DNA of 64,000 nucleotides from Isoetes taiwanensis (taxonomy: Eukaryota > Streptophyta > Lycopodiopsida > Isoetales > Isoetaceae): contig JAJEKV010000054.1 in the NCBI GenBank assembly GCA_021234155.1, forward strand, positions 6,483,042-6,547,041, in the 5' to 3' direction. Shown here piece after piece: positions 1-11,304 of the stretch. Numbering within the stretch: the stretch's first letter is position 1; each line of letters starts with the position of its first letter. The translations under genes and the position numbers were made by a program. Below the pieces are notes generated by a model. The model did not search any database. It was not told where the DNA came from and saw nothing but the letters and a program-made list of their open reading frames with translations.

Positions 1-2022
1 CAACCCCGAGGGTCGGCCACCAACAAAATCTTCTGCAGTTCAATCAGGTGCATTATGGACTTTCATTATGTTGCCTTAGTTTCTTAAATTATTCAGAAGT
101 AAGAGTAAGATTTGCTGGTTTTGGTTCGGATGAAGATGAGTGGGTAAATGTAAGGACTTCCGCCTCGCCGAGGTCACTCCCATGCTAAGCAAAGAGAATG
201 CATAGTTTGTGATTCCCGAGAGATTCTGCTTTGTGTATTTCAAGTTGCTAGACTCTTGCAAAGAATAATGCACTTTGTTGCAAATGAAAGATGACTTACT
301 GTGTTGACTAGTGGGTTCTCTCGTTCAGAGGGTAATGAATGTGCTCTTTACTATGATGCCAAGATTCTTCAAGTTCGAGACATAGGCATGATATCCAAGG
401 TTGCCGTTGTAAGTTTTGGGTTCGTTATGAGCATGATTTATCCGAGGTAATCTTTTGGAGAGTGTGCATGTTTGTTATGAACTTGGTCATCTAACATGAC
501 AAGTCATCCAGAGATTGTACCGTGAAGAAGGTTTGTCGCAGCCGTAAACCGAAGTTTAGGCTAAAAAAGTCCACGGTTGAACAAACCTTTGATGCTCGGG
601 ATATCACGATCTCCCCGGAGGTGAACCCGTGAGCTTGCAACCTAATAGCAAATTAGCTATGGGACATCATCACCTTCGTTGGGCCTAATATGTGTATGCT
701 TTTGAATTCTCCCACTATGAATATTATTTGTTCTTATTGTGAGCAAGGCATTATGATATTGTATGTCATGCAACAGACCTTGCCTCGCCTATATACAAAG
801 GTACGCCTACAATGAATCCAATTGAAACGTATCCTTTAGAAAACATAGGGGAATGGTAACATGACAAAAGTGAGTCCAAATTTCAAAAGCAGTGCATATA
901 TTCATGACAAATTTGATGACGCTCAAGACTAATGCGCTTTTTAGATATAATTGGTGTGGGGCTATGAACAATGGGGAGATAGTCTAATGGCGCCACAACA
1001 ACGAAAGCCCAAGGCTTTTATCGGGGCACATCTTCATCGTCTTTGATCCTTGCTTTAGCACCCCAATTTAACTCATTTTAGAACAACAATATGGATCGGG
1101 TATCAAAGGCTAGCATTTTACATGCTAAAATTCGTAAATTAGTCGCATGAATTTCAATGCATATTAATGGTTTGCATGCGATTGGAAAATATGCGTGTTT
1201 TGGGGCTTTTCACGGATTCAATCATGAGATTTGCGGCCTCGGAAGGATGTCGATGCTATTATTAGTAAGGTAACCTATAGAACTAGCTATATTTCATAAG
1301 GTGTGATTTTGCAAATTCATTGCTATTCTCGCTTCTAATTTTTTAGAGTATCATGAAAGGAACCATACAACAGGCATCAAATGTGCAAGTAAAAAATTCT
1401 AGTCCGGTAATTTTGAAATATCTTTGAAATATCTGGCTTTTCTTGTATTGAGACCATGATACCGGTTTACAAACCAACACACATTGCCATGTAGGCTATC
1501 TCAAGCAATGGTAGGAAATGGTCTTTTAACCCGTGCCTAGAGCAAGAGTTTAAAGGTTGTTTATGTTGTGTTAGAAGCCCAATGTTAATCATCCTTGTCA
1601 AAGTTATACAAACAAGGGAAGAAAGCAGGTTGAATTTGAAGTGGTTGGCTATGTGGTTGAAGAACTCGTGAATAGTGGGCATTATGACAGTGTTTTGCAA
1701 GGATTTGGAAGATGCAAACATCTTCATTGGGTCTCTAATTGTTGTGAAGGAGTTGGCCACAAAGTTTACTAGATGCAAAGACAGCTTGACAAGAACAACC
1801 TATCTTAGCAAAGATGAGACTATACAATGCAGATAGTGATTAGATAGACTTAGAGGTGATTCAATCTAAGCCGCAAGTGCAAGGTCAAGACTTCCTTAGA
1901 TACAAATTTGTTTGTTACTTATTTCGAATAAATTTAATCATAGTTTATGAGTTTTGGAAATGGTTGGGGTTCAAATCCCTTGCTCTTGAAAAGAGCAGAT
2001 ATAGTGACATAGTCGTAATAAA

Positions 2023-2114
2023 TACTACTATATATAATAAAACCATACACTACTATATATAAGAAACTACTATATATAAGAAACCATACACTACTATATA
2101 CAAGAAACCATACA
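2023..2114. repeat. TA-rich short tandem repeat
   Basis: About four imperfect copies of a 20-25 bp unit built from ACTACTATATATAA and AGAAACCATACAC. The copies differ by small indels, which suggests slippage in AT-rich DNA. No gene is attached. Confidence 0.7.
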
Positions 2115-4874
2115 CAATCCGGTCTATTACACTTGAAATGCTTCAAACAAAACACTACTGGTTTATAAATGATAACCATTATTGTTTATGAATGATAACC
2201 ATGATTAGCTAATGCATAACAAAACCATGCACATTTAGAACAAACAATTACATCTAGGATTGATAGCAATAATAGTAATTTGCGTCTAATACAATGGGAA
2301 CCATGTGCATTTACCATGACATTAGCTTGCTAGTTTACCACAATAACCAACCACATTATAAAACTCATGAATAGAGCACTGTATTAAACCACATCCACAA
2401 CCGTCATGTTATACCACATGGACAAACCATACCTTTAAAACACTATAATTATACCACATCTATTTACCAACATGTAATACCACTTTGAAAAACTCTACAT
2501 AGAAGCCATTTGCAATTACCGTGCAATAATACCACCCTAATAAACCTTACCGGAGAAACAACTTAGTTTAGCCACATATGGTTTTTAATGAAATTAACCC
2601 CCAAACACGCATTGGTTTTGTCGAGTGTTTTTCTAGTCATAACCATGGGAAAAACCACGTAGTCTTTTAATTTTGGGTGCCTTGTGATTTTTTAGACCTT
2701 TTTTGCGATTGAAGACTGGAGCATATTCGTGAGTCAGTTGGATCCTTATCGACACATCATTTGGAGCTTCCATACTGCATGGATCGCACGGCGCGAAATG
2801 AAGGTGTACAATTTGTATGCCCCAGCACAATTCGCTTCGTGTGAGCCGAACGTCCGTACTAACCTTGTTTTTGAAATTTGCAACATGCATATGGAACTCG
2901 AAAAGTCCATTCTTCTACAATCCATGCTTTTATACATTAAGCAAATTCAAATTTCGAATTGTAGGGGGCAAGAAGCCTGTATTGGGATGAAGTAAAGATC
3001 CCTAAGCACGCCGGGTTCACATGGACGAATCACAAGTTAATCGGGCTTAAAACCTCGCCGAACTTGGGCCGAGGCAAAAAATTCAGCCCTGCTTTTTGAA
3101 AAATCAGCCCTTGCAAGATCCAACTTGCATAGCCGATGCAACAATGAATTTTTAATCGAAGGCCGACCACGTAACTCACGGAGGGCCTAAACTTCCATGT
3201 GAACCACACGCGATAAAGCGCACACAAAAAATGAAAGTTCGATACAAAGCTTCAACCTACACATTCAAATTTTGAAATGTGGAAGGCGGAAGCTTGTATG
3301 GCCATGGCCTCTAAAATGAAAATAGCGCAAGAATCTGGGACACGCGACGCTTGGTATCCGACAAATCAAGAGACACCGCCATGAGTTGCCCAGATGCTAT
3401 AATGCAATTGGCTTTTTAGAAGCGCCCACATGTTGCATCACTTATCCGACAACCAACGTAATTAAATACATATGGCGCCATGAATGCTAATCCCCTTATT
3501 CCCGGAGAATATTCCAAGTAAACTGAATGATGAGAGTTTGATATCCTAAGTGGCATGGGAAAAAAGGAGGGGAAATATGACGGAATGGCCGATAGGGAGG
3601 CCATTTTGAGACCCCAACCGCCCCTAATGTGCACTTAGTCGGCAAGGTGAGGGAAGCACATCCGCGAAAAAGAAATGGATAGTCTACAAATAAGTCACGA
3701 CAATTACTCTAAACCATTGGCATTCTAAATCTTGGATCGATTTTGACCGCAAGGACCATGGAAGCAACGAATCGAAATTTAGTTTGAGCGCATGGTAGGA
3801 GATTACATTTCCACTTTTCGGGGAAAATCAAACACACTAGATGTCCAAGCACATGTCCTTGTCATCAATGAGCAAGAAGATTTGATCCCATTTATCTTCA
3901 TGTTGTACCACCACAAAACCATGACGAGTACACGAATACATCGGACTTTACCATAAACGCTAACTCCATCAAGCTCCTAGATGTGAGACGGGTGAAACAA
4001 AGAGGAGAAAGGGTAGCATCAAGAAAAGGGCAAAAGTCTACATTATTGAAAATGACGCGGCTTAACAGGTCATACTTTGGCCAAGTACCTGCAGAAAGAC
4101 TTCCAAAAGCCATTGGAGGGATGGCCGTAAGAATGGGCGATCATGTCCGCCATGGCAAAAGAACTCCTATGAGGTCCCAATATACTTGACCATGACATAG
4201 AGAAATTTGTGATAGACGAGGGTGAAGATGCAACACTCTCAAACGAGTTATTTGTATCCATTTCAGTGGCTTCTAAAAAAGTTTCCTTGCTACTCTGAAA
4301 CGGTGGCCTCTTGGGATGTATCAACATATCGTTCGTTATGAAGAAGAAGGTACATACGTAGGTAATAGAGTGAGAGCATGCTAGGGTGTGCCTGTTTTTG
4401 TATCTATTGGAAGCCAAAAAAGGTATTCAAACACTGGGTAGTTTGAGGGCTTGAGAAGGTCTAATTAAACATGAACATTGAATGTGCATGAATCTTTCTT
4501 GTTTCTAACATCAATGTTTTGATTTTAAGTTGAATAGTAATGTGTTTTTGATTTGCATTTTCAATTTTTGAATTGACATGTGATGTAAAGAAGAGAAAAG
4601 TATTCAGCTGTTAAGTACTTACAGTATGTACTTTGAGAGGTGTCAAAAGTGGTATAATCTAACTTGCTCTTACCCAACACCACTCCTCTAAAGAAGTTAC
4701 ATGTCTATGGTGGAGGTAAGAAGGGAGGCTATAATCCTTTAAAAAATGAGTAGGAATTACCATCCTCAAAAAGGATAAAGAGACCACCACAAAGGTAGAA
4801 GATACTCTCACCTAATAACACAAAAACTATGCACTTGACTCCCTCAACCGAGTCAAGAATCAAGAGTTATGTGC

Positions 4875-4917
4875 GCAAAAGGAGCAAAAGGAGCAAATGG
4901 AGCAAAAGGAGCAAAAA
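4875..4917. repeat. 9-bp minisatellite, GGAGCAAAA unit
   Basis: Nearly perfect tandem copies of GGAGCAAAA (about 4.5 units, one carrying a T substitution). It lies just upstream of the copia primer-site trace at 5,005. Confidence 0.8.
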
Positions 4918-5004
4918 TGGCCGCTCCGCCGCCTAGGCATTAACATATTTTTTAAAAGAGTAAAAGATAGCTAGGCATCTCCAAAGAAGTTTCCCCCTAG
5001 CATT

Positions 5005-5400
5005 GCTCTGATACCAATGAGACACTTTCACATCATGGGAAGCCAAAGAGCATCTGGAACAATGATGAGTGCGCAACTATGATTTGGAAGTATGTATTAA
5101 CACATTCCAATTTAAGTTTTATCTTATTAATGTGGCAATTAATGTAAAGTTGTTACATATATAGGTGTATTTCTCAAATGGATCAGAGATCATAATGCCT
5201 ACATATAAAGGTAAGATCATAAATGCCTACATATAAAGCTCCAAAAACAAGGGCTTGTGATCAAGGGTGTGAGCAAGGGTATTCACTATTCACATGTGCA
5301 CCCCTATTCACACATGTGAACATGCACACATGTAAATACCCCTTGCTTGTATGGCATGCTTACGTGAAATGCTTAGGATCAAATCAACTTGATCGAAGGA
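5005..5400 (-). mobile_element. Remnant of a copia-type LTR and primer-binding site
   Basis: On the minus strand, 5,016-5,005 reads TGGTATCAGAGC. This is the sequence complementary to the 3' end of plant initiator-Met tRNA and is the usual primer-binding site of Ty1/copia elements. One base upstream on that strand the sequence ends in TGTCTCA, so an LTR 3' end (..CA) would fall at 5,018 and the LTR would extend to higher coordinates. I could not find the other LTR or a pol region, and the right limit given is a guess. Inside the interval a 25-bp segment around 5,187-5,240 (ATGCCTACATATAAAG) is duplicated. Confidence 0.35.
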
Positions 5401-5447
5401 TCCTGTGACCTGTCTCGGGAGCCAATAAAGTGCATGGTTAATATATG

Positions 5448-5586
5448 TGAACTTGGGACCATAGCAGTCTAAAGGCAGGATAATCCAAAATTATAAGCTT
5501 CAATGTAGGTGTAAATGTATATAAACTCGAGACCATAGCAGTCTCAAGGTGGGCAATCATCCAAAACCGTAAGCAAGCTCCAATGT
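5448..5586. repeat. Two-copy direct repeat, unit about 70 bp
   Basis: Two diverged copies share GGACCATAGCAGTCT / GAGACCATAGCAGTCT and then AATCCAAAA-TTATAAG / CATCCAAAACCGTAAG, ending at CTTCAATGT / CTCCAATGT. They abut head to tail. No gene was recognised. Confidence 0.65.
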
Positions 5587-6190
5587 GGTTTATAGGTTCT
5601 TTGGTAGTGGTTTCCATAAGACACTGGTCCATCACGATGACGCCTTCTCAATTAAAGTAAACAAGGTGCTTCAGAACTTTGGGCTGCCGTATGGAAGATT
5701 TCAACTCAAAACGCAAATTGGATGATATGCTCCGGTACTAATTTCTGAGCAGCAAAAGCCAGTGCTACTTACACACGAGAAGAGAGCTGGCTATAGAGAT
5801 TATGAGCTTGCCTCATGTTTAAATCAGGAGGAAGATGTGAAAGACAGAGATGCGAAAAAACGACTCAATCTGTGGATATTGCTCGAGGAACAGTCATCTC
5901 AATGGCCAGAAAGACTGCTGCAGACTATGCTTAAAGGTGGAAACAAGAAAATCCAGAATCCATGGCCTACGGGCCAAAACAAATGAAGAAGTTGCATGCC
6001 TCTTGCAACGATGCCACATTGCATATTTTGTCTAATCATGATATTAATGGGACGAATTAAGGTTGTACGCTCCCTAATATGCATTAAAGACAAGACCATG
6101 TTAGATCAACATCCCCACATGGGAAGCTTATTTTCAAGTATCACACTGCTAATTACAAAACTGTGTTCTCCCTCACCATGTACTTTGGTC
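5587..6190. other. Downstream flank of GLDH
   Basis: Short frames only (74 codons or fewer). The segment next to 6,190 must contain the GLDH 3' UTR and polyadenylation region. I cannot pick a single signal with confidence. Confidence 0.5.
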
Positions 6191-9100
6191 TTACTCACTT
6201 GTAGTCCTGGGAAACAGCTTGTCCATAAGATTGTTGCTTAGAATATTGTTGGGGTCAAGTTCAATGCGAGCTTTGCTGAAAGCCTCAACTGGATAACGCG
6301 CTCTTAATCTCTCTCTTATCCATTGCATCTCCTCATCATTGACAACCTGTAGATACATGCCAGATCAAATAGTAGCACTGAGGCATAGTCCAAATATTAA
6401 ACATACCTCAATCTTGGCCCAATGTTCAAAGGCTTTGTAACGATCCCACAACTGCTTTTGTGTAGAAGCCCTATACTCAAGAACTTGAGGTTGTTTCTTT
6501 TCTTTGTGCCTCATCCTCGGATGGTAAGTACATGATTATCCCTACCTGCATTGGCAGTGGGCTTCAACAAACTTCTATACAGATAATTGTTTGAAATATG
6601 ACATAAATGCGGTTCACAAAACTCATAACACGAATTTCAATAAAATCTTTATAACCTGAAGATTTATATGTTGCATAAACTCTAAGCCAAATGAGAATTG
6701 ACTAGTAAAAGTCTTACCCAGGAGAACACAGCATCTGCAGCTTCACTTGAAGCAGGACTCATGGTGCTCTTACTAGCTCCAGTCCACCGTTGTTCAATGG
6801 GTGCTGGTGCAGGTATGCCTTCCTTCTTGACAATTTGAAGCAACTCCTCCATGTATTTTATGTCTTTCAAATCTGGTTTTTTAACTGTTCCAGCAGGGAA
6901 ACATACTTCTGAAACCCACTGCTGTCCCCCACAATCAAAGCCCAAAATCTCATGACTCCAACCTACTCGGTATCCTTCGCTGCGCTTCCAATACTCAGCC
7001 TCCACCTTGTTTATCTTGACCACGTGTTCCTTATTCAAAGGATCAAAAGCAAGCAGCCTGTCACGCAACTCAGTAAATGATGACTGTAACAATTCTTCTT
7101 CTGACAGGACATGCTTGCTACCAACAGCCATTCCAGTCCACATTCCAGCTTTTTCGTCAGTAGCAGCTGTGGATTTACCATGAACAATACTTTCCTCTTT
7201 CTCTAATGGCCTGCAAAAAAATATAACAATTACCTTATGATATCCGACCTTGTTACCCAGCAAAAGATAGCATTTAATTGGAAAGTTTGCCATGAAGTAA
7301 CAACTAATGAAACAATCCTTCTTCAAGAATCTGATGGTGTTAACGGTTACAGGAGGTACCCATATTTCTTGGATATTTCTCTATACAGTGCACGTACAGG
7401 TTCCAGTCTCTCATCTGAAGTGTATTTCTGCTTATTTTGGGAAGGCTCTTTACCTACAGCAACAGGATTGCATTGCACCACTACCACTGCTTCAGTGTCA
7501 GGAATCCACATATATCTCAAGTGCTTATTCTCTTGTAACCATTTCCTGTTAGTACAGGTGACAAAAAATGTGAGACAACCAAATTAAAGATAATGCATTA
7601 AACAAGACAATAATGTAGAATCCCTTGAATCTACAGTTCCAGCCAAATGCTATTATTGTTGTCTTCTTGATCTGCAGTCCAACTGGATCTATCTGATTAT
7701 CAGTAATGAAGTTTGTGCGTGAGATATCAGGACCCATTAAACTACATCCTAAATAAATGTGATAGGGCGTCCTCACTGCTTAAAAAGATATGGTATCCTT
7801 GCTGCTTAAAAGGAATACCAAAAGACCAATGAAGTTTTAGGAAAAGCCGGGAAAAAATAGTAAAAGAGATTCTCAACTTATGATGCTTCACTAGCACACA
7901 TCCCTGAGAAACAATTGGCAAAAATAAAATAAAATTCATAGCACAAACCTATAAATGCTGGCAAAAGTAGAAAATTATTAGGAGTAATAGAATAGCGAAG
8001 GTGTTCTAGATGCACAATTATAAACATGATGCTAAAAATAAGGATCTTTTCAATCCAAATCAGAAGCAAGGTTTAGCAACTCAAAATCATATATATTGAT
8101 GGGCCAACAAATTGCAGAGTTTTGGGCTATAACTATTTAGATGTACTGTTAAGACATGCCCATCCATCCCATTAACATGACGTATTCGACGTGCGCATCA
8201 TGCAGTCTGTTGTTGCATGGCTTTAATGGTAAAAAATATATAGACTAATGGACGGGCACGCATAAAATACCTACAAACGTAGGAACGTTGCCTATGAATA
8301 TGTTTGTTACAAGGCAAGATACACTTGAATTTAACACTGTGCTTACCTTGCATCTAACGTAGGCAAAATACAACATGGCACCACATGACACAAGTACAAA
8401 TTAGAATGCAATTACCTGTGTTTCTTCCGGACTTCATTTAAGCTTGATACAAATGTGTGCTCAATGAGGCGATGAGCAGGCACACATTGAAGAGTAACTT
8501 CTGCAACCACCCCTAAAGCTCCCAACCCACACCGAGAAAGGTAGAACAAGTCTGAATTAGTCTCAGGAGACAGTTCCAATGTACCACGAGCCGGGGTCAC
8601 AAGCTTCATGCTCACAACTTGCTCATCAACTGGTGGTATTCTTGCCCCAGTACCATGTGCTCCAACCTGAAGATCAAATCAAATATATCCTTAAAGAAGA
8701 AAGAGCTGACTAATCCAGATTTTATTCATCATTTTCACATTAGCTTTCTCAAGGGGATATTCGATTTAAAAGAGTACCTGTATAAATCCTCCAATTTGCT
8801 GCTCCTTGATTGAAGCAAAATTTTGTAAAGTCAAGCCATAAAGTGCCAATTCTTCCACCACCTGCTCAACTCTGATGCCTGCTTGGACAGTCACTCTTTG
8901 GCTTTCTTCATCAATCTCAAGAACCTTGTCCATGAGACCCATGTTTATCATGTCATCACTTAGCCCAATTCCATTAGGCGACAACCCTGACCCAAGTGGC
9001 CGGATTTTTTGTTTCTTTTCATGAGCTAACTTCACAATCTCCTCCAATTCTGAAAGAGATTCAGGTTGATAATAAGCCCTGGTTTTAGCTTCATGTGTAT

Positions 9101-9455
9101 TACTCCAATTCGTCACAACATGTTCCTCATGAAGCTCCTCTTTCCCAGACTTTCCATAAAACTGAAAATAAGTAGCAATCCCACAGCCTCCCAAAAGAAG
9201 AGTATATCCAAGATAACGACCCAATTGAGAAGAGGCTATGTCGGATGCAGTCCCTTCGGCAGCTGCTGCAAATGATCTACCCAACAAAGCTCTCGAGAAA
9301 CTATTCGCAATATATGGGTTAACTGATCTTACTTCACTAAGCTTATGATATGAACTCGTTATTCCAGACCTTTTTGAACACGAGCCGGATTCAGAGCTAG
9401 AAACCCAAAAACGGATTCTAAAACGAGTCGCTTTGAAATGTTTAAGGCCTAACAT
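6191..9455 (-). CDS. GLDH: L-galactono-1,4-lactone dehydrogenase (GLDH), six coding exons, exon 5 frameshifted
   Basis: This enzyme oxidises L-galactono-1,4-lactone to ascorbate at the mitochondrial inner membrane, passes electrons to cytochrome c, and is also a complex I assembly factor in plants. Coding exons are 9455-8778, 8666-8416, 7545-7360, 7210-6718, 6545-6407 and 6346-6191, all with GT/AG borders and matching phases except exon 5. Residues 1-60 form an Arg/Ser-rich transit peptide; 79-100 (GRYLGYTLLLGGCGIATYF) is a membrane segment. The FAD (PCMH/VAO) domain follows with RPLGSGLSPNG, which has Leu where covalent flavoproteins have His. VGAHGTG opens exon 2. Exon 4 carries FTELRD..AFDPLN and ILGFDCGGQQWVSE; exon 5 encodes FEHWAKIE; exon 6 ends in LDPNNILSNNLMDKLFP. 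Total coding is about 1,903 nt, near the roughly 610 residues of Arabidopsis GLDH. Exon 5 is 139 nt where a multiple of 3 is needed, so the frame breaks near 6,505. Confidence 0.9.
6490..6520 (-). other. GLDH: Apparent one-base frameshift in GLDH exon 5
   Basis: Exon 5 starts in frame as VGIIMYLP, then runs through an A-rich stretch (AAAGAAAAGAAAC on the minus strand) and meets a TGA. In another frame the expected LEYRASTQKQLWDRYKAFEHWAKIE region resumes. The exon is one base too long (or two too short). Both borders are good splice sites and the flanking exons are in phase, so this is either a true lesion or a base-calling error in the A-run. If real, about 80 C-terminal residues are lost, including the conserved HWAK motif. 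Confidence 0.7.
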
Positions 9456-9754
9456 TTTAGCAGGATTACATCAAATCTCCCAAACTCTGATCATCTTATC
9501 TAAGGCGAACCTCTTCCTTCCCACAAAGGAGACTTCATTCCAGCTGGGGCTAAGCATTCTGGCATGCAGAACATTCTTAATTAGAATTCAGGAAAAAAGG
9601 GCGAAGAAAATATGCCCCAGATGTCGGCACCTAAGATCCCTTGGGCCATAGTCCATGGAAATATGTGTACTGTTTTTTTTCTAGTTGTTTTTGGGGTTTT
9701 GAACATGACCCATGTGGGCGTGAGAATATCTGGTAATTATTTTTTGTGATTGAA
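9456..9754 (-). promoter_or_regulatory. GLDH upstream region
   Basis: This DNA lies immediately 5' of the GLDH start codon and should contain its 5' UTR and proximal promoter. Only about 300 bp separate the start codon from the LINE copy beginning at 9,755. No TATA box or named element stands out. The call is positional. Confidence 0.35.
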
Positions 9755-10740
9755 GAATTGAATTGAATTAAATGGCTTTCGTCATCCAAAAAATTAATAG
9801 GCTTATGGGACCCAACCAAAGAGCACAGCAAAACGTATTACTGCCAGGTTAAAGAAACTCAGCCTTGAAGGGTTTTCGAGGGAAAAACCTTGGCAGTAAT
9901 AGGCGTGCTGAGATATTATGATACATTTCCATTTCAATGCAGTGTTTAAGGACATAGCTACGTGCTCACATCCATGATCTCCTAGAGATAAGATTCCAGT
10001 ATCCCTGTTGAACCTGTGTCCATCAGCACATGGAGTGGCTGGTTGGGCAGGATCAACTCAGCATTGCGGGCCTGGATGCGGGTGGATGCAAGACAGTCTT
10101 GAAGAGTATGGCATTCATTCTCAATGACGCCCTATTGGCAATACTGATAAGTCCTGGCCACATGCGCCTCTTGAGCCCATCTGCTTGTCTCAATTCGGAG
10201 GTGATATGCATGTGTGCAAATTAGAGGTATCAATCTGCGCTTCTTCATTGACAAATGTGTATGCAAGATAGCGTTACGGACCCCGTGCAAGTACGGGATT
10301 GATCTGGCACTGGTAGTGTGTCGTCTTAACCTGTTCCAGGGCACTAGCATCTAAAGCTTGCTGAGGAAGCAAGCATCAAGATATTGCTTTAGGTGATGAT
10401 GGTCCTCTTCAGTTTGTACCGTACACATCTGTGCTCATGATCATTCCATCAAGAGAACCACTTAGCTCATCTCCCCTTCCAGCAGACCTTGAGGCATTGT
10501 GGACCTATAGCCGTGGTATAAGCAACGTTTGGCAGGCACTCATTGCCCAAACTAACTACCTTCTTAGAGTATATAATGTGGCGGTCAAGTGCAGTCCTCT
10601 ATAGAGGCAAGAAGCATGTCTCTTGCAGAAGAATCTGATATGGGACTGTGGATCTTACCCCAAAAGCTTGAGCTAGAAGGCTTTTTGCACTTGCTCTCGG
10701 ACATTCTAGGTGGCCGGAGAGATATCACCGGACCCCAAAA
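9755..10740 (-). mobile_element. LINE copy A (family 1), truncated and degenerate
   Basis: Read on the minus strand, this matches LINE copy B (11.3-12.8 kb) almost along its length. Shared landmarks are CCACAGT.CCATA.CAGAT, CTGCTGGAAGG, ATGAAGAAGCGC, GGGTTTTTCCCTCGAAAACCC and the ending GGGACCC. It is the C-terminal half of a non-LTR retrotransposon ORF2 (after the RT palm) plus the 3' UTR, with many indels and no open frame left. The 3' end carries a pentanucleotide tail (AATTC repeated; plus strand 9,755-9,770). It sits 300 bp upstream of GLDH in the same orientation. Confidence 0.75.
9836..9901 (-). other. 3' UTR stem-loop of LINE copy A
   Basis: A perfect 11-bp inverted repeat (TATTACTGCCA / TGGCAGTAATA) encloses the conserved GGGTTTTTCCCTCGAAAACCC core seen in copies B and C. 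It lies about 70 bp before the pentameric tail. Confidence 0.7.
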
Positions 10741-11260
10741 TTCAACCCCAGGTATTACAAATGATTTTTGTGATTTTTTTGACAAGTATGAGTATTCTAA
10801 GGCCATATAATGACGATGCTGGATTTTTGGCTTTTGTGGTTTGCATGGTTGAGGGGCTTTTCATTTGTAGTATTCTGTCCAAAGTGTTTTGTTTTTCTAG
10901 TTTCTTTATTTCGAAGTTAAGGTTCCTATTTCGTGGTGCGATAGAGTAGCAGCAACTTCTGTGTGGCCATGGCGACAGAAGTAGATCCTATGTTTGCTTA
11001 GCATGGGATGAGTACATGCAGAGAGCAAGAGTTCAGATGAGACTTTAGGTATGAGTCCCATCATTAACACAATAACAAAACAAAAATAAGATATAATGGT
11101 AGGTGCTGAAGTAGGAGACACTAGATATATCCCAAGACTCTCCAAAGAATAAGCTTTCTCCCTGAAATGTTTTTGGGTCCTTCGCAAAAATTTCTTGAGC
11201 GTTTGCTCGGGAGAACAGATTCAAGCTCTTCTTCTCACGCAAATGCTCGTCTAAGATTGG
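10741..11260. other. Spacer between two LINE copies
   Basis: No gene was recognised. The segment separates two copies of one LINE family lying in opposite orientation. Its right end may still belong to copy B, whose 5' limit is indistinct. Confidence 0.5.
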
Positions 11261-11304
11261 CTCTCCGAGCACGGAGGTGTGGGCGCCCATCTCATGCATA
11301 ACAC

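Larger units (their letters stand above)
1..5004. other. Gene-free, degenerate intergenic DNA
   Basis: No open frame here exceeds about 115 codons and none contains a motif I recognise. A few stretches look faintly coding on the + strand (around 300-480 and 1,620-1,790) but are broken by stops, as in old transposon remnants. The only structure I can support is two short tandem repeats, listed separately. I see no RNA gene and no clear promoter. Confidence 0.6.

Noticed and set aside
7237-7587. Plus-strand 116-aa ORF overlapping GLDH
   Set aside because: It is the antisense shadow of GLDH exons 3 and 4 and their intron, with no motif of its own.
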